DNA of 64,000 nt from Isochrysis galbana. Taxonomy: Eukaryota; Haptophyta; Isochrysidales; Isochrysidaceae. Both the position numbers and the translations under genes were made by a program. The notes under the pieces are model-generated. The model was not told where the DNA came from. It saw only the letters and a list, made by a program, of their open reading frames with translations, and searched no databases. Location of the stretch: contig CM030935.1 in NCBI GenBank assembly GCA_018136815.1, forward strand, positions 6,653,092-6,717,091, read 5' to 3'. This document shows, piece after piece, positions 37,907-47,599 of this stretch (within the stretch, counting starts at the first letter, position 1; each line of letters starts with the position of its first letter).

Positions 37907-40621
37907 CTGAGGCTTAACCCGGACCATCGAGCGAAGAAGCTTATGAATGTGCTCGTCCGATCCGCACTCTCCGCAGCCAGCCTCACACAGAAAGCGGATA
38001 TATGGCTGACAGATGACGGGGTTGTGAGCACCGTCTCCCGTGCCATATTTCCAGGCTTCGCTGGATGGAGTGCCAGGAGGAGCTTGAGGTCGGAAAGCGC
38101 AGAAGGCACAGCCGTTTTCGTTCGTCCATTCGGTGATTCCCCTATTGATATCGTCCGTTCGTGGAGTTTCCATTGAATTATCGGCCGGTCGGCACTTTGC
38201 TAGCGCCGCCGAGACCCTTGGGTGCTTGGCATAGCCTGCTACGGCCCAGAAGCGGGCTCGGGCCCGATTCCAAAGCTCGGGCGTCCACCGGGATACGCCC
38301 AAATCGGGCGGTAGCCCTTGGCCGTTCGCCGGCGGATCGCAGCGACGGCTGGGCGGCCGAGACGAGCCTCCCTTTCGACCCGGTGGATCGGTCAGTATAG
38401 CCGGCAACGGTGAGTTGGAGTGGTAACTTGCCGGCGGTGCAGCAGCCCGATAATCAGGCTTCGAAGCAGGCGAATGTCCCTGTCCGCGAAGAGCTTCCGC
38501 CACGGTAGCTTGGACGGCCGCCTGCACGGCGGCAACCATGTCCGTGGTCGAAGCGGTCTTCTGGGACGAGGAAGTCTCGTTCTTTGCCTCGCCTGAGGCT
38601 TTAGTGCGTACGCTAGCCACGGTTTGCTTCGTCGAGGGCCGGGATTGATGACGCTTCACCCGAGCCTGCTCGTAAGGGCTGAGGTACCGTTGGCAGAGGT
38701 TGACGCACGAGAGCGCCGACCGACCTAGCTCGTGGTTCTCTACGCGGAAACGAGTCTCCGCGAGCACCTCCGCAAATTTAATAGCATTATCGACGCCGCG
38801 CTGAGGATCAACCTTATCGTTCCGGATGATTTCTTCGAACCTCTGGTTGATCTCATGGGCCATGTTTGGATGATCCCACACGTTGGTGGAGTCAACCGCG
38901 GAATCGCCAAGCTTGCGGATGTAGGCGCGAACCAAATTCTTGCTGAGCTCACATAGATCAGCGCCAGCCTCGCGCTCCCTCATGCGGTCCCACTCCATCG
39001 ACGCCGAGTCTTTCGCGAAACCATCGGCCCCGTTTGCGAAGGTCCCGTCGCATTTGCGAAGAAGGACGTCAGCAGCGAGGACAGGATTGAGAGCGAGGGC
39101 GCGGTCCTCCACTAGATCGAGGAGGAAGGCGAAGATGCGAGAATTGCCGCTGGAATTGGCTCCGGCTGCCGCGAGGAGGGAGGTAAATATTTCGCGATGA
39201 TCGCAGCCGAGCGCTAGTGCCCGCTCCAACGGCTTGATGAGAGTTAGCCGAAATTCGTTCCAGGCTGTCGCCGCGGTTTGAACGTTATCGGAGGCGAGGG
39301 CCTTTGGGAAGCGGAGCTCCGAAAGCTCTTTGCCCATCCTGACCTGATGGTGAAGGGTTTGCTCGGCTGAGAAGCGGCTACGCACCCATTTGAGCAAGTG
39401 GTCCTCCTCCATGAAAATTCGGCAATGCCAAACGTTGCCCGCCAGGGAGAGGTTGCTCTTCAAAATGGTGTGGATGAGCTCGTGCTCGTCGGAGTCGCGG
39501 TAAAGGGCGGCCAGATCGCGTGAAGGCAGGGCGAGGAGATTTTTCCACTCGCTTACAACTGCCTCTCGCTCATCCATCCCCACCGCGAGGCAGGGGTCAC
39601 GAGGGTGGCGAAGTGGCACCATCGGGGTCGGGCCCCGGTAAGGGCTTTGGTCCTGGCGGCGGGATTCCGATTTAGAGGTCGGGTACGCCGACCGTGGAAC
39701 CCTAGAAGCCGGAGAGCTGTGGCCCTTTGGGTCTAGAGCAGGAGGCTCGCCCATGGGTGGTTCCCTCTGAACCGGCCTAGCAGAATCCGCAGCCGCCTCG
39801 GTCCGATCCATCGACGGACTTGAAGCGGGCTCTTGGCGGGCTTGGAGTAGCTGAGTCAGGGCTTTGAACCCTGCTTCAACTTGATCCCGGAGAAGCCCCT
39901 CCCTCGCCTCTGCCGCGGCAAGGGATGAGTGTAGGCGCTCCACAGCCCCTTTTAGGGTGTTGGTCTCCGCCTGAAGCCTTGCCATTTCCGCATCCTGACG
40001 CGCCGCGGCCGTCTCGATCGGGGTGATCTCTTGATCAAGGACCCCTTTTGATGACGGCGGGGCATAGTCCCGGTAGGCGGGGCTTCGGAAGCTGATCACC
40101 TCAGCTTCACCCACCTCAGACTCATCATCTCGAAGGTGAGGAGGCGGGTCAAATTGAATCAGAGGGAGGGGACCCTCCTCCACCTCATGGGCCAACTCAG
40201 CGACGCTGAAGTTGGCTTCATGCGGGAGAGGGTCATGCTCCACCATGGCCCGCTGTGATTGCACCCGGTGGGTGCCGAGGGCAGCGGACCAAGACTCGCC
40301 ATCCGCCACGAGCTGATCGGAGCCAGTCGTGGAGATAGCAGCCGGAGTGATGGGTGCCACTGGTGCAGCCTCAGAGGCCGTGGGATCACTCGGACATCCA
40401 ACGGGAACAGAAGCTGCAGCGGGCAGAGAAGGTTCCCTGAGAGGTTCCTCCTCTGCGGCCGAGGACGCGAGCTTAGATTTCGTGCTTGTCGAGTCGAGCG
40501 CTACCGGAGGGCTCTGAGCCACTCCGTCGCGAGCGGCACCGGCGGCTAGCGCGGCGCTTTGTCCCTCCTCCCCACCGGGAGTCGGGTGAATGAAATTCTG
40601 GACTGGGTCGGGCAACCCCAT
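37904..40621 (-). CDS. gag: gag-like polyprotein; start codon lies in the LTR
   Basis: 905 residues from the first in-frame ATG (MGLPDPVQNFIHPTPGGEEG), which lies 135 bp inside the inner end of the 5' LTR. Residues about 190-260 form a coiled coil (RQDAEMARLQAETNTLKGAV). About 345-650 is helical and capsid-like (SEWKNLLALPSRDLAALYRD, LLKWVRSRFSAEQTLHHQVR, AWNEFRLTLIKPLERALALG). The basic C-terminal part ends with a Cys/His cluster (CAFCAF, CQPYIRFLCEAGCGECG, H) in place of a classical CCHC knuckle, presumably for RNA binding. The frame continues upstream of the ATG into the LTR without stop, but only the downstream part shows coding-type conservation in the older LTR at 46135. Confidence 0.8.
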   Translation of the reverse strand: MGLPDPVQNFIHPTPGGEEGQSAALAAGAARDGVAQSPPVALDSTSTKSKLASSAAEEEPLREPSLPAAASVPVGCPSDPTASEAAPVAPITPAAISTTGSDQLVADGESWSAALGTHRVQSQRAMVEHDPLPHEANFSVAELAHEVEEGPLPLIQFDPPPHLRDDESEVGEAEVISFRSPAYRDYAPPSSKGVLDQEITPIETAAARQDAEMARLQAETNTLKGAVERLHSSLAAAEAREGLLRDQVEAGFKALTQLLQARQEPASSPSMDRTEAAADSARPVQREPPMGEPPALDPKGHSSPASRVPRSAYPTSKSESRRQDQSPYRGPTPMVPLRHPRDPCLAVGMDEREAVVSEWKNLLALPSRDLAALYRDSDEHELIHTILKSNLSLAGNVWHCRIFMEEDHLLKWVRSRFSAEQTLHHQVRMGKELSELRFPKALASDNVQTAATAWNEFRLTLIKPLERALALGCDHREIFTSLLAAAGANSSGNSRIFAFLLDLVEDRALALNPVLAADVLLRKCDGTFANGADGFAKDSASMEWDRMREREAGADLCELSKNLVRAYIRKLGDSAVDSTNVWDHPNMAHEINQRFEEIIRNDKVDPQRGVDNAIKFAEVLAETRFRVENHELGRSALSCVNLCQRYLSPYEQARVKRHQSRPSTKQTVASVRTKASGEAKNETSSSQKTASTTDMVAAVQAAVQATVAEALRGQGHSPASKPDYRAAAPPASYHSNSPLPAILTDPPGRKGGSSRPPSRRCDPPANGQGLPPDLGVSRWTPELWNRARARFWAVAGYAKHPRVSAALAKCRPADNSMETPRTDDINRGITEWTNENGCAFCAFRPQAPPGTPSSEAWKYGTGDGAHNPVICQPYIRFLCEAGCGECGSDEHIHKLLRSMVRVKPQ

Positions 40622-41808
40622 TCGGGTGTATGGACAGGGAACGAACGGCGAACGAAGGACTGTGGGGCGGCGAGGCGCTCCTAGCGGCCCTAGTGTGTTG
40701 GGCTTTAAGAGATTGTTAGACCTACAAAGAACTCTTCCCTCAGGGAGGGAGCCTAGGCTGCTTGAGTGCAGCGACGCAGCGAACAACGACGGACAAAGAG
40801 CCTGAGAACAACAGGATACACCGACTCACGAACACACCGGAATCATTCACCCAAACAAAGCAAATTATCAAGCAACCGCGACCCCAAATCACCGATAACT
40901 CAAACACGTCGCGAGAGACGGAGAGAGAGAGCGAGAGAGAGAGAGACTCCGCAGCGACGGCCGGAGCGTGTCTCCGTTGTAACTTCCCACGTAGCGGAGA
41001 GTCCGAAGGGGAGCGTCATGTCGCGCGACCACGGCGATCACTTTGGATACAGATCGCAACGAGATGTCTTCACGACCGAATAAATCTTGCCGTTGAGCGT
41101 GAACCTTCTAGACGCTTCTAACGAACAACCCTGAGTAGCAACCAAGGGGAAGAAACACCAAAGGGGCCAAGGCTTGCATGTAACTTGCATCAAGGGGAAA
41201 GATTCCCTCACCTAGGAAGCGAACCTACACCGATCTCCAAGGGGAGATGGCAAATTAAACCTCAAATCTCGAGCGGCTAGAGCAACCGACTCGCTCGCCA
41301 AACACCTTGACCGAGAAGAAAGAAGCAAGGACCTACAAGCCAAGGGTAGCGGACCTAGGGAATGTGAGAGGAAGTTTCCGAACGCCAACGCGAACGCCAA
41401 ACGCGGGAAGGCAACGAAACCCTAACCAGGCCAAGCAGAACCTATGAAGAACAGGCCTGGACGACAACGAAAGTCAGCAGGTCCCAAGAAAGAACCGGAA
41501 CCCAACAAGAAACGACAAGCCTTGCAAGAAGCTAAACAAGCCTTCACAAGGTAACCTGAGAGCCTGAGACAAGCGCGCAGCGAGTGACAGGCGACCTGGC
41601 TCCTTTGGGTCAAGATTACCCGAAAGGAGGAAACCTGGAATCTAGACCTGACAAACAGGCTAGAAGGAACGAAACGAGAACTCGAATTCTAGATCGCTAG
41701 GGACGAACCCTACCAACCTAGGTATGCCTGAGCTTCACCGTGTGGCCGCACGGCGAAGGACCTGGAATCAAGAGCCTGGAAATCGCATCATCTGGGATGA
41801 ATGCGACA
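40487..41808 (-). repeat. LTR (5' copy)
   Basis: See the 3' copy. In this copy the inner 135 bp encode the gag N-terminus. Followed on the plus strand by TAATC (41809-41813), the right target duplication. Confidence 0.92.
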
Positions 41809-41813
41809 TAATC

Positions 41814-42700
41814 GCCTCGTCGCCGTTGTGGTCATTGGTCGTTGAAAGAGAGAAAAGAGAAAGAGAACCAACGACGTGTGCCCCTGAGGCGGGACGGCGG
41901 GAGGCGGAAGGCGGGAGGGCAAACCGTTTTGTTTTTTTGTTTTTTGGGGGGGGGCAAATGATGGTATCTATATATATCTTTCTACTATTAAACCGGCCGG
42001 CTCATAGTCAGACTGATGGTCACCGTCAGGTCCGACTAGCCCTGATAACTGTCTGACGTCACTGATGTCAGGCCTGACGTCCCAACCCGGAGCAGCATAG
42101 GGGGCACCTTCAAGATTTTTTGTTCATGTAGGCTAATCCAAACTCTAGGTTCCCAGGGTGATGGTGGATGGTGCTGAATTCGCACCCTCTACAAAAGAAT
42201 TGTGGCCGTGCTGAGATGGTGCAATTCGTAGAAAGTAGAAAGTGGCCCATCCGCTTGCGGTCACTGCTCGCTGCTCGGGCCTGCCAGCGCCTTTTCTCTT
42301 CTCCCTCGCCTCTTCCTACCCCACGAGTAATGGGATTCCACGCCCATTTAATAGAATATATCCGGGTCTCCCTGTGTCCTCTCTCTTATGTCTTTGGATA
42401 ATCTCTCTCTCTCTCTCCCTTTCACATCTCTCTCTCTCTCTTCTCTCTTTCTCTCTCCCTCCCTCCCTCCCTTCCCCCCCCCCCCCCATTGATTCTCTCT
42501 TCCCCGAGATCAAGATATATCGGTCCCAGGACCCCCCCCCCCCCCGAACCCCCCCCAACACGCAACAGCTCCTCGCACCGTCTCTCTTCTTTACCTACTC
42601 TCCCCACTTTTCTACTCTCCCCGCGGCTTCCCCTTCCGCGGCTTCCACCCCCTCCTCCCTATTCTCCCTCCCCCCCTCCACTTCCCCCCTTCCCCCCCTC
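41814..42700. promoter_or_regulatory. intergenic and CT/poly(C)-rich leader of the carrier gene
   Basis: 42396-42470 is (CT)n, followed by C runs at 42475-42487 and 42531-42545 and a C-rich stretch up to the ATG at 42710. No gene in 41814-42390; a T/G-rich stretch lies at 41928-41956. Confidence 0.45.
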
Positions 42701-42709
42701 CCCCCCAGC

Positions 42710-44019
42710 ATGCCTCCCTCCCCCTCCCCCTCCCCCTCTCCCGTATCGTCCCCTTCCTCCTCGTCCCCTCCCCCTCCTTCCGACCTCACATCCTACCTCA
42801 CCGGCGCCGGACTCGCCGCAGCCATCAACTTTCCTCTCTGGAAGGCCGCAGCCATCGGACAGTCAGGTTTCTCCACCGCCTCCTCCACCTCTCTCCTCCG
42901 ACAGCTGAGAGTTCTCTTCGGACCGCCGTACAAGGGGGTCGCCGCAACAATGTTTGGGATGACATGGGCCAGGGCCGCCATCTTTTACTGCGCAGACACT
43001 GGCAAGCAACTCTTGCTCGGCCTCGGGCTCTCCAATCAGACCGCAACATCGCTTCCAGCCATCGGCATCTCGACCATCGTGCAGGTGGGCGTGCCCGCGC
43101 CGCCGGGGGAAGGGAAGGGGGTAGGATAGAGGGGGATGAGGGGCGGGGCTGAGGGAGGACACGGCGGTCAGAGGGGCCAGAGAGGGCGCACACGGCATGG
43201 GAGGGCAGCAAATAAGGGACAATGCAAGTGGAGCGCGGGGCTCTCGGGCTGGTGCGCTCTGACCCCGCTTGGCGCCCCGCACAGGTCATCAACCAGCCCA
43301 TCGTGCGCGGAACTATCACGATTCAGGACCCAGGGACGAAGCACCCCAACCTGATGTCGGCGCTATCGCACATCTACCGCACGCGCGGCGCCGCGGGGCT
43401 CTGGCACGGCACGGGCGCCTCAGTGCTCAAGACGGTGCCCAAGTATGTGACGGCCATCTGGGTGAAGGACACGATGCAGGAGATTCTGCCCAAGCCTACG
43501 GCTGGTCCTGGCGAGCCGGGCCACCGCTCGCAGGTGCTGTGGTTTTCAGCGGTGAAGAGCGTCGCCGCTGGAGTCGCTGGCGCCGCGCTCACCAACCCTC
43601 TCGATGTCATCCGTAACGAGATGTTCAAGACTGACGAATCGACGCTCGCGACGACGCGCCGGCTGCTTCAGCGCGAGGGCCTCGCCTTCGTCTACCGCGG
43701 GATGGGCCGCAACCTCGTCGCCGTCGCTGCCCCCATTGGCATGACCATCTTCTTGACCGACGCCATCTCCGATTGGCGGCTAAGCCTAAGTGCGGCGCGC
43801 GCACAGGCGGCGCTGCTCGGAAAGCAGCCGCAAGCGTCGCACCAGTTGGAAGCCCAGGGAGACGTCGGCGCCTCGGCGCGAAGAGTCGCGGGGGCCGTTC
43901 TGCGCAAGGTTTCAACAGGGACCATGCCGCAGCAGATGGCTGCGGTGCCCAGCATTGTCCAGACGCACGTTGTGCCGCCGGCCTCCGAGCACGTGACGCC
44001 CCTCGAGCGAGAAGTTTAG
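42710..44019 (+). CDS. mitochondrial carrier (SLC25) family protein
   Basis: Two exons, 42710-43084 and 43285-44019, with a phase-0 GT-AG intron of 200 bp (CAG/GTGGGC ... CGCACAG/GTCATC); 369 residues. The start is the first ATG after the C-rich leader; a Pro/Ser tail (MPPSPSPSPSP) precedes the carrier. Three repeats are visible: helix 1 TSYLTGAGLAAAINFPLWKA with a degenerate signature; the middle repeat TIVQVINQPIVRGTI, then LWHGTGASVLKTVPKYVTAI; and the third with KSVAAGVAGAALTNPLDVIR (canonical PxDxxR), then VYRGMGRNLVAVAAPIGMTI. The solute cannot be inferred: repeats 1 and 2 lack the usual Px[DE]xx[KR]. Expected in the inner mitochondrial membrane or another organelle. The C-terminal 90 residues are an unusual Ala/Gln-rich extension. 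Confidence 0.8.
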
Positions 44020-45270
44020 GTCACCCTGCTGTCTCGGAAAGGCGGCGCTCGTGGCGCGCCGTCGCATGTTCGACGCGGGGACTACGGGTCCGAGCGCGGC
44101 AACTCGGTTCACCCCCAACGTGCGACCGTAAGTCGTTAGGTGATGAAAACGCCCATTTTCCCTCCATCGGGATGCTTACATGCCAGTCGACCTGACCGGT
44201 GAGGCGGCTGCGCGGCACGCCCTATAACTAGGTGCAGCCGGGACAGCGCGCACATTTTAGATGTTCCGCGCGGCGCGCCCTTTGAACACCGCTGCCCCGC
44301 CACGAGCGCATGCCGCGGCCCGCAGCCTGGTGGTTTGGACACATCCGCACGGCGATTCCGCCACTCACAGCTACTCGTCGCCGCGGCAAGCGTCCCGATG
44401 AGCGAGCGCAGCATGCACGCCGGCATGCTAGCACGCTCTTTATTTGCCGTGTATTCTTCCCGTGTCTCTCGCTCTTACTCAACGGCGACTGGCATCAATC
44501 CGGCATGAGCAAGGCTCTGCAACCCATGGCATGATTGCTTGTAGACTGCGAAGTTTGCGCTGCATGTCGTATGCGTGGCCTCGGCAAGTAGGCGACAAAA
44601 GGCATGCGAGCCAGCCGCTCAGTGGCGTGTGCATCTGCACAGCAGCACTCGACCCCCCTCCCACCCTGCTTCCCTGCGGCCCTGCCCATCCCCACGAGGG
44701 AGCTCGGATTCGGATGACACCTGCACGCTAGCCCCCAGGCTCTGTCGGGGTCTGCAAGGCCAGCTGGGGCATCTTCACCCACAGCTTCATCCACGTCTAC
44801 GTGCAGCATTGGCTTGTAGCACAGTGAATGAAGGGGCCCATGTTCTTAGATGATTTTTTGTATGGAGGGGTGGGGGAGATTTGATGCAACATGCAACAAG
44901 GGCTAGGTGCCCACCCATCGAGTGCATGTAGTAGGTGTGGGAGGGCGCCGTCGGGCTGCAAAGGCTATGAGAATGCTAGAGAATATTTTACTCTACATGA
45001 GATTTGAAGGGGGCACAGGCAACTAAGTTTATTCGTAGTTCGCCCATGGGGGGGGGCACGAGCCCCCCCTCTCTCCACTCCTCCCCTGCCATGGGGGAGG
45101 AACCACCCATGCGGCTCCTGGCATGCCTGATGGCTTGCTTGCCATCAGGCTCAGGCATGCCGGGAGCAGACTGTCATGCTGATCCACTCTCTCATTGGCA
45201 GGCTCACCTGCCTCGCGCGTCCTGGCCTGTCGTGGCCAGCCCATCGCTCCAAACCCCCTCCCCCCCAAAA
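44020..45270. other. intergenic with dispersed repeat R2 (copy A, 45030-45250)
   Basis: No gene supported. 45024-45250 (AACTAAGTTTATTCGTAGTT, GCCCATGGGGGGGGG, CTCCACTCCTCCCCTGCCAT, GCTTGCCATCAGGC) is present in inverted orientation at about 55970-56165, and a short related piece is at 50515-50545. Confidence 0.55.
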
Positions 45271-45273
45271 CTA

Positions 45274-45313
45274 TTATTGTCATAGTTTGAACTATGGAGC
45301 GTGCCGCGACCAA
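45274..45313 (+). mobile_element. 5' stub of the retroposed-element family (copy 3)
   Basis: AACTATTATTGTCATAGTTTGAACT, then ATGGAGCGTGCCGCGACC, identical in layout to the starts at 3948 (minus) and 63217, but sequence similarity stops after the sixth codon, at AAGGTAAGTAAG, which looks like a splice donor. Confidence 0.6.
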
Positions 45314-45703
45314 GGTAAGTAAGGGGGTCCAAAAAGATGGAGATGGGCACCTATTGATCCAGCACTTAGGGGCCTGAGCAATCACAACATAAGTGGCAAC
45401 ACTTAGGGGGGTGGCGGCCAACATTTTCCAACCTTTCTACCGCGCGGCGCGCGGTGAGCGAGCCCCACCACGAGCCCCCCCCGCCCCCCGCCGCCCGTTG
45501 GGCGTTGGGCCCGTTACCTGCTGCTGCTGCCGCGATGCGCGGCGGGCGTGGCACGCTACAAAGCTTCATACATACAAGTACAAGTATCGATTCCCATTCT
45601 AGAGATAACTCTTACGACACACTGTCACACTTATATACACTTGGACTAACTACGCACAACGCTCACTACAGCACATTGATATACGGCAATAACAAGGACG
45701 GCG

Positions 45704-46134
45704 TCACTCTGTCGGAGCGAAGCTCGTTTCCTCTTTGGAAACGAGTCGCGAGGGCGCACCGGCGGCTAGCGCGGCGCACGGTTCGTCCGGGGAGCCCGGA
45801 ACGGGCTCATCGGGAGAACGGGGAGGGCAAATGACGGGCATATGTGAAATGGACGGGAGAGAGGCACGGAACGCGAATCGGAGGGACGGAGGATGTAAGA
45901 AAGGGCGCGGCGAGCAGATACCGCTTACTTGGGACTCGTACCCCTAACTCGTAGGAACTCGTAAACTCGAAAGGATGACTCGGAAGACGCGGGGGCTTGG
46001 GGTTACTCAGGGGGCTGCAGGTCACCAACAGGCGATACAGTGGGTAAAACCACACAAATCAACACTCTGCACTCTGTCGTAGCGAAGCTCGTTTCCTCAG
46101 TGGAAACGAGCCGCGGAGGCGCACCGGCGGCTAG
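45704..46134. repeat. direct repeats with hairpins, 365 bp apart
   Basis: Two copies of a 65-bp word (45708-45772 and 46073-46137): CTCTGTCG(G/T)AGCGAAGCTC, then GTTTCCT...GGAAAC flanked by CTC/GAG so that CTCGTTTCC pairs with GGAAACGAG, then GCGCACCGGCGGCTAGC. The last word also occurs within the chromovirus LTR. They may be termini of a small element, or LTR-related debris. Confidence 0.6.
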
Positions 46135-47599
46135 CCCTTCGGACTCTCCGCTACGTGGGAAGTTACAACGGAGACACGCTCCGGCCGTCGCTGCGGAGTC
46201 TCTCTCTCTCTCTCTCTCGCTCTCTTTCTCCGTCTCTCGCGCGACGTGTTTGGGTTATCGGTGATTTGGGGTGGCGGTTGCTTGTGATAATTTGCTTGGT
46301 TTGGGTGAATACGATTCCGGTGTGTTCGTGAGTCGGTGTATCCTGTTGTTCTCAGCTTCGTTGTCCGTCGTTGTTCGCTGTGTCGCTGCACTTTAGCAGC
46401 CTAGGCTCCCTCCCTGAGGGAAGAGTTCTTTGTAGGTCTAACAATCTCTTACAACCCATCTCTCTCGGGCCACTAGGAGCGCCTCGCCGCCCCACAGCCC
46501 TTCGTTCGCCGTTCGTTCCCCGTCCAGACACCCAAATGGGGTTGCCCGACCCAGTCCAGAATTTCATTCACCCGACTCCCGGCGGGGAGGAGGGCCAAAG
46601 CGCCGCGCTAGCCAAGGCCAGGGACTGTAGTTAACTATCAACGTTGGGGGGCACTAGTTAGTAGCCATTTGAGGGGTAGTTAGTTAACTAGTTGTATGTA
46701 TTTGGCGGTAGTTAACTGCTAGTTACGTGGTTTCTGACTTTCTAAGTTGGTGGTTAACTAGTAGTTATCTAGTAGCTAGTACGTAGCTAGTAGATATAAA
46801 ATATTATAATAATAGAGATGAATTATGATATGTACTGTACAAGGAGACCCCCCTCTCGCCTTCCCTCCAGTCCCTCAATCCCTGCTCCCTCCAACCTCCG
46901 TCCAACGCCGACGAACTCCGACGATGGCGCCAAGGAGGATTTCGAGACCGTCGAGCAGCTTGCCAATAACGCTGCAGTTGCAGTTGCAGGGCAGGACGAC
47001 GAGGTCGAACGTGTGTTTTTACGCGGCCGGAGCAATGCATGGTGATGGTGACCTCCGTAAGGCTGTGAAGGATTCGACGCTCGAGCGCTAGCTTGTGGCA
47101 GCGTACAACACGGATTGAATACTACTACCTACTATACTAGTAGCTAGTAGTAGTAATAATAATGGAGGAATGTAAGGTAATAAGTCTAGACGCTAGACGT
47201 CTGGCTAGAAGACTTGTGAATGGTTGTGTGAAAGCTTTCGAGGATAGTTATGAGCTGTGGCAAAACATAATTGTTATCATTCATGCGTTTGTATTTCACT
47301 TTACCCTATCTAGGTTTAGTTATGGTGATGGTGGGCCGCGCGCAGCGCGAAGCTCCGACGCCGTTCGTGTAGTTAACTGCGAAGGAGGCTTGCTCAGCCC
47401 TAGTTACTTGCGAGTCAATAGTAGTTACTTGCGAGTTGGGGGCAGTTAGTTAACTACTTGCGCTATTTAGGAGGTAGCTAACAACCACTAACTGAGTTAA
47501 CTAGTTAACTGCTTCTCCTAGTCCCTAGCCTTGGCGCTAGCCGCCGGTGCCGCTCGCGACGGAGTGGCTCAGAGCCCTCCGGCTCCGCTCGACTCGACA
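46135..47599 (+). mobile_element. older, truncated LTR of the same chromovirus family, split by a hAT insertion
   Basis: 46135-46612 and 47542-47599 together match the complement of the 30864-41808 LTR from its middle to its CTCGACTCGACA end at 47599. The 5' part of the LTR is absent. It is several per cent diverged from the intact LTRs. It retains the gag start (ATG at 46535, MGLPDPVQNFIHPTPGGEEG). Confidence 0.85.
46613..47533. mobile_element. non-autonomous hAT element, 921 bp, with 8-bp target duplication
   Basis: Flanked by GCGCTAGC at 46605-46612 and 47534-47541. Terminal inverted repeats of 14 bp with one mismatch: CAAGGCCAGGGACT at the left, CAAGGCTAGGGACT at the right (complement). 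Subterminal regions repeat TAGTTAACTA many times. The interior (about 46960-47090, plus) retains a decayed transposase tail: DDEVERVF in one frame, then YAAGAMHGDGDLRKAVKDST in another, matching the hAT dimerisation domain. The 8-bp duplication and this remnant together place it in hAT. Confidence 0.85.

Larger units (their letters stand above)
30864..41808 (-). mobile_element. complete-boundary Ty3/gypsy chromovirus with methyltransferase-like domain; internally deleted
   Basis: 10,945 bp bounded by two 1,322-bp LTRs (30864-32185 and 40487-41808) that begin TGTC and end GACA, with target duplication TAATC on both sides. Coding strand is minus: 5' LTR on the right. Order: gag, one TAG, Ser/Pro-rich spacer, cytosine-methyltransferase-like domain, aspartic protease, reverse transcriptase palm, then directly the chromodomain tail; RNase H and integrase zinc/core domains are gone. 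A G6 purine tract (complement of 32186-32191) abuts the 3' LTR. No TGG-type primer-binding site follows the 5' LTR. All short frames inspected in the two LTRs are identical, pointing to recent insertion. It needs integrase from a relative to have been mobilised. Confidence 0.92.

Noticed and set aside
42242-42709. N-terminal extension of the carrier
   Set aside because: Encoded by CT/C repeats; the ATG at 42710 immediately precedes the carrier sequence.
44978-45330. Short Pro/Gly frames in repeat R2 as a gene
   Set aside because: The frame differs between the two copies, so conservation is of DNA, not protein.
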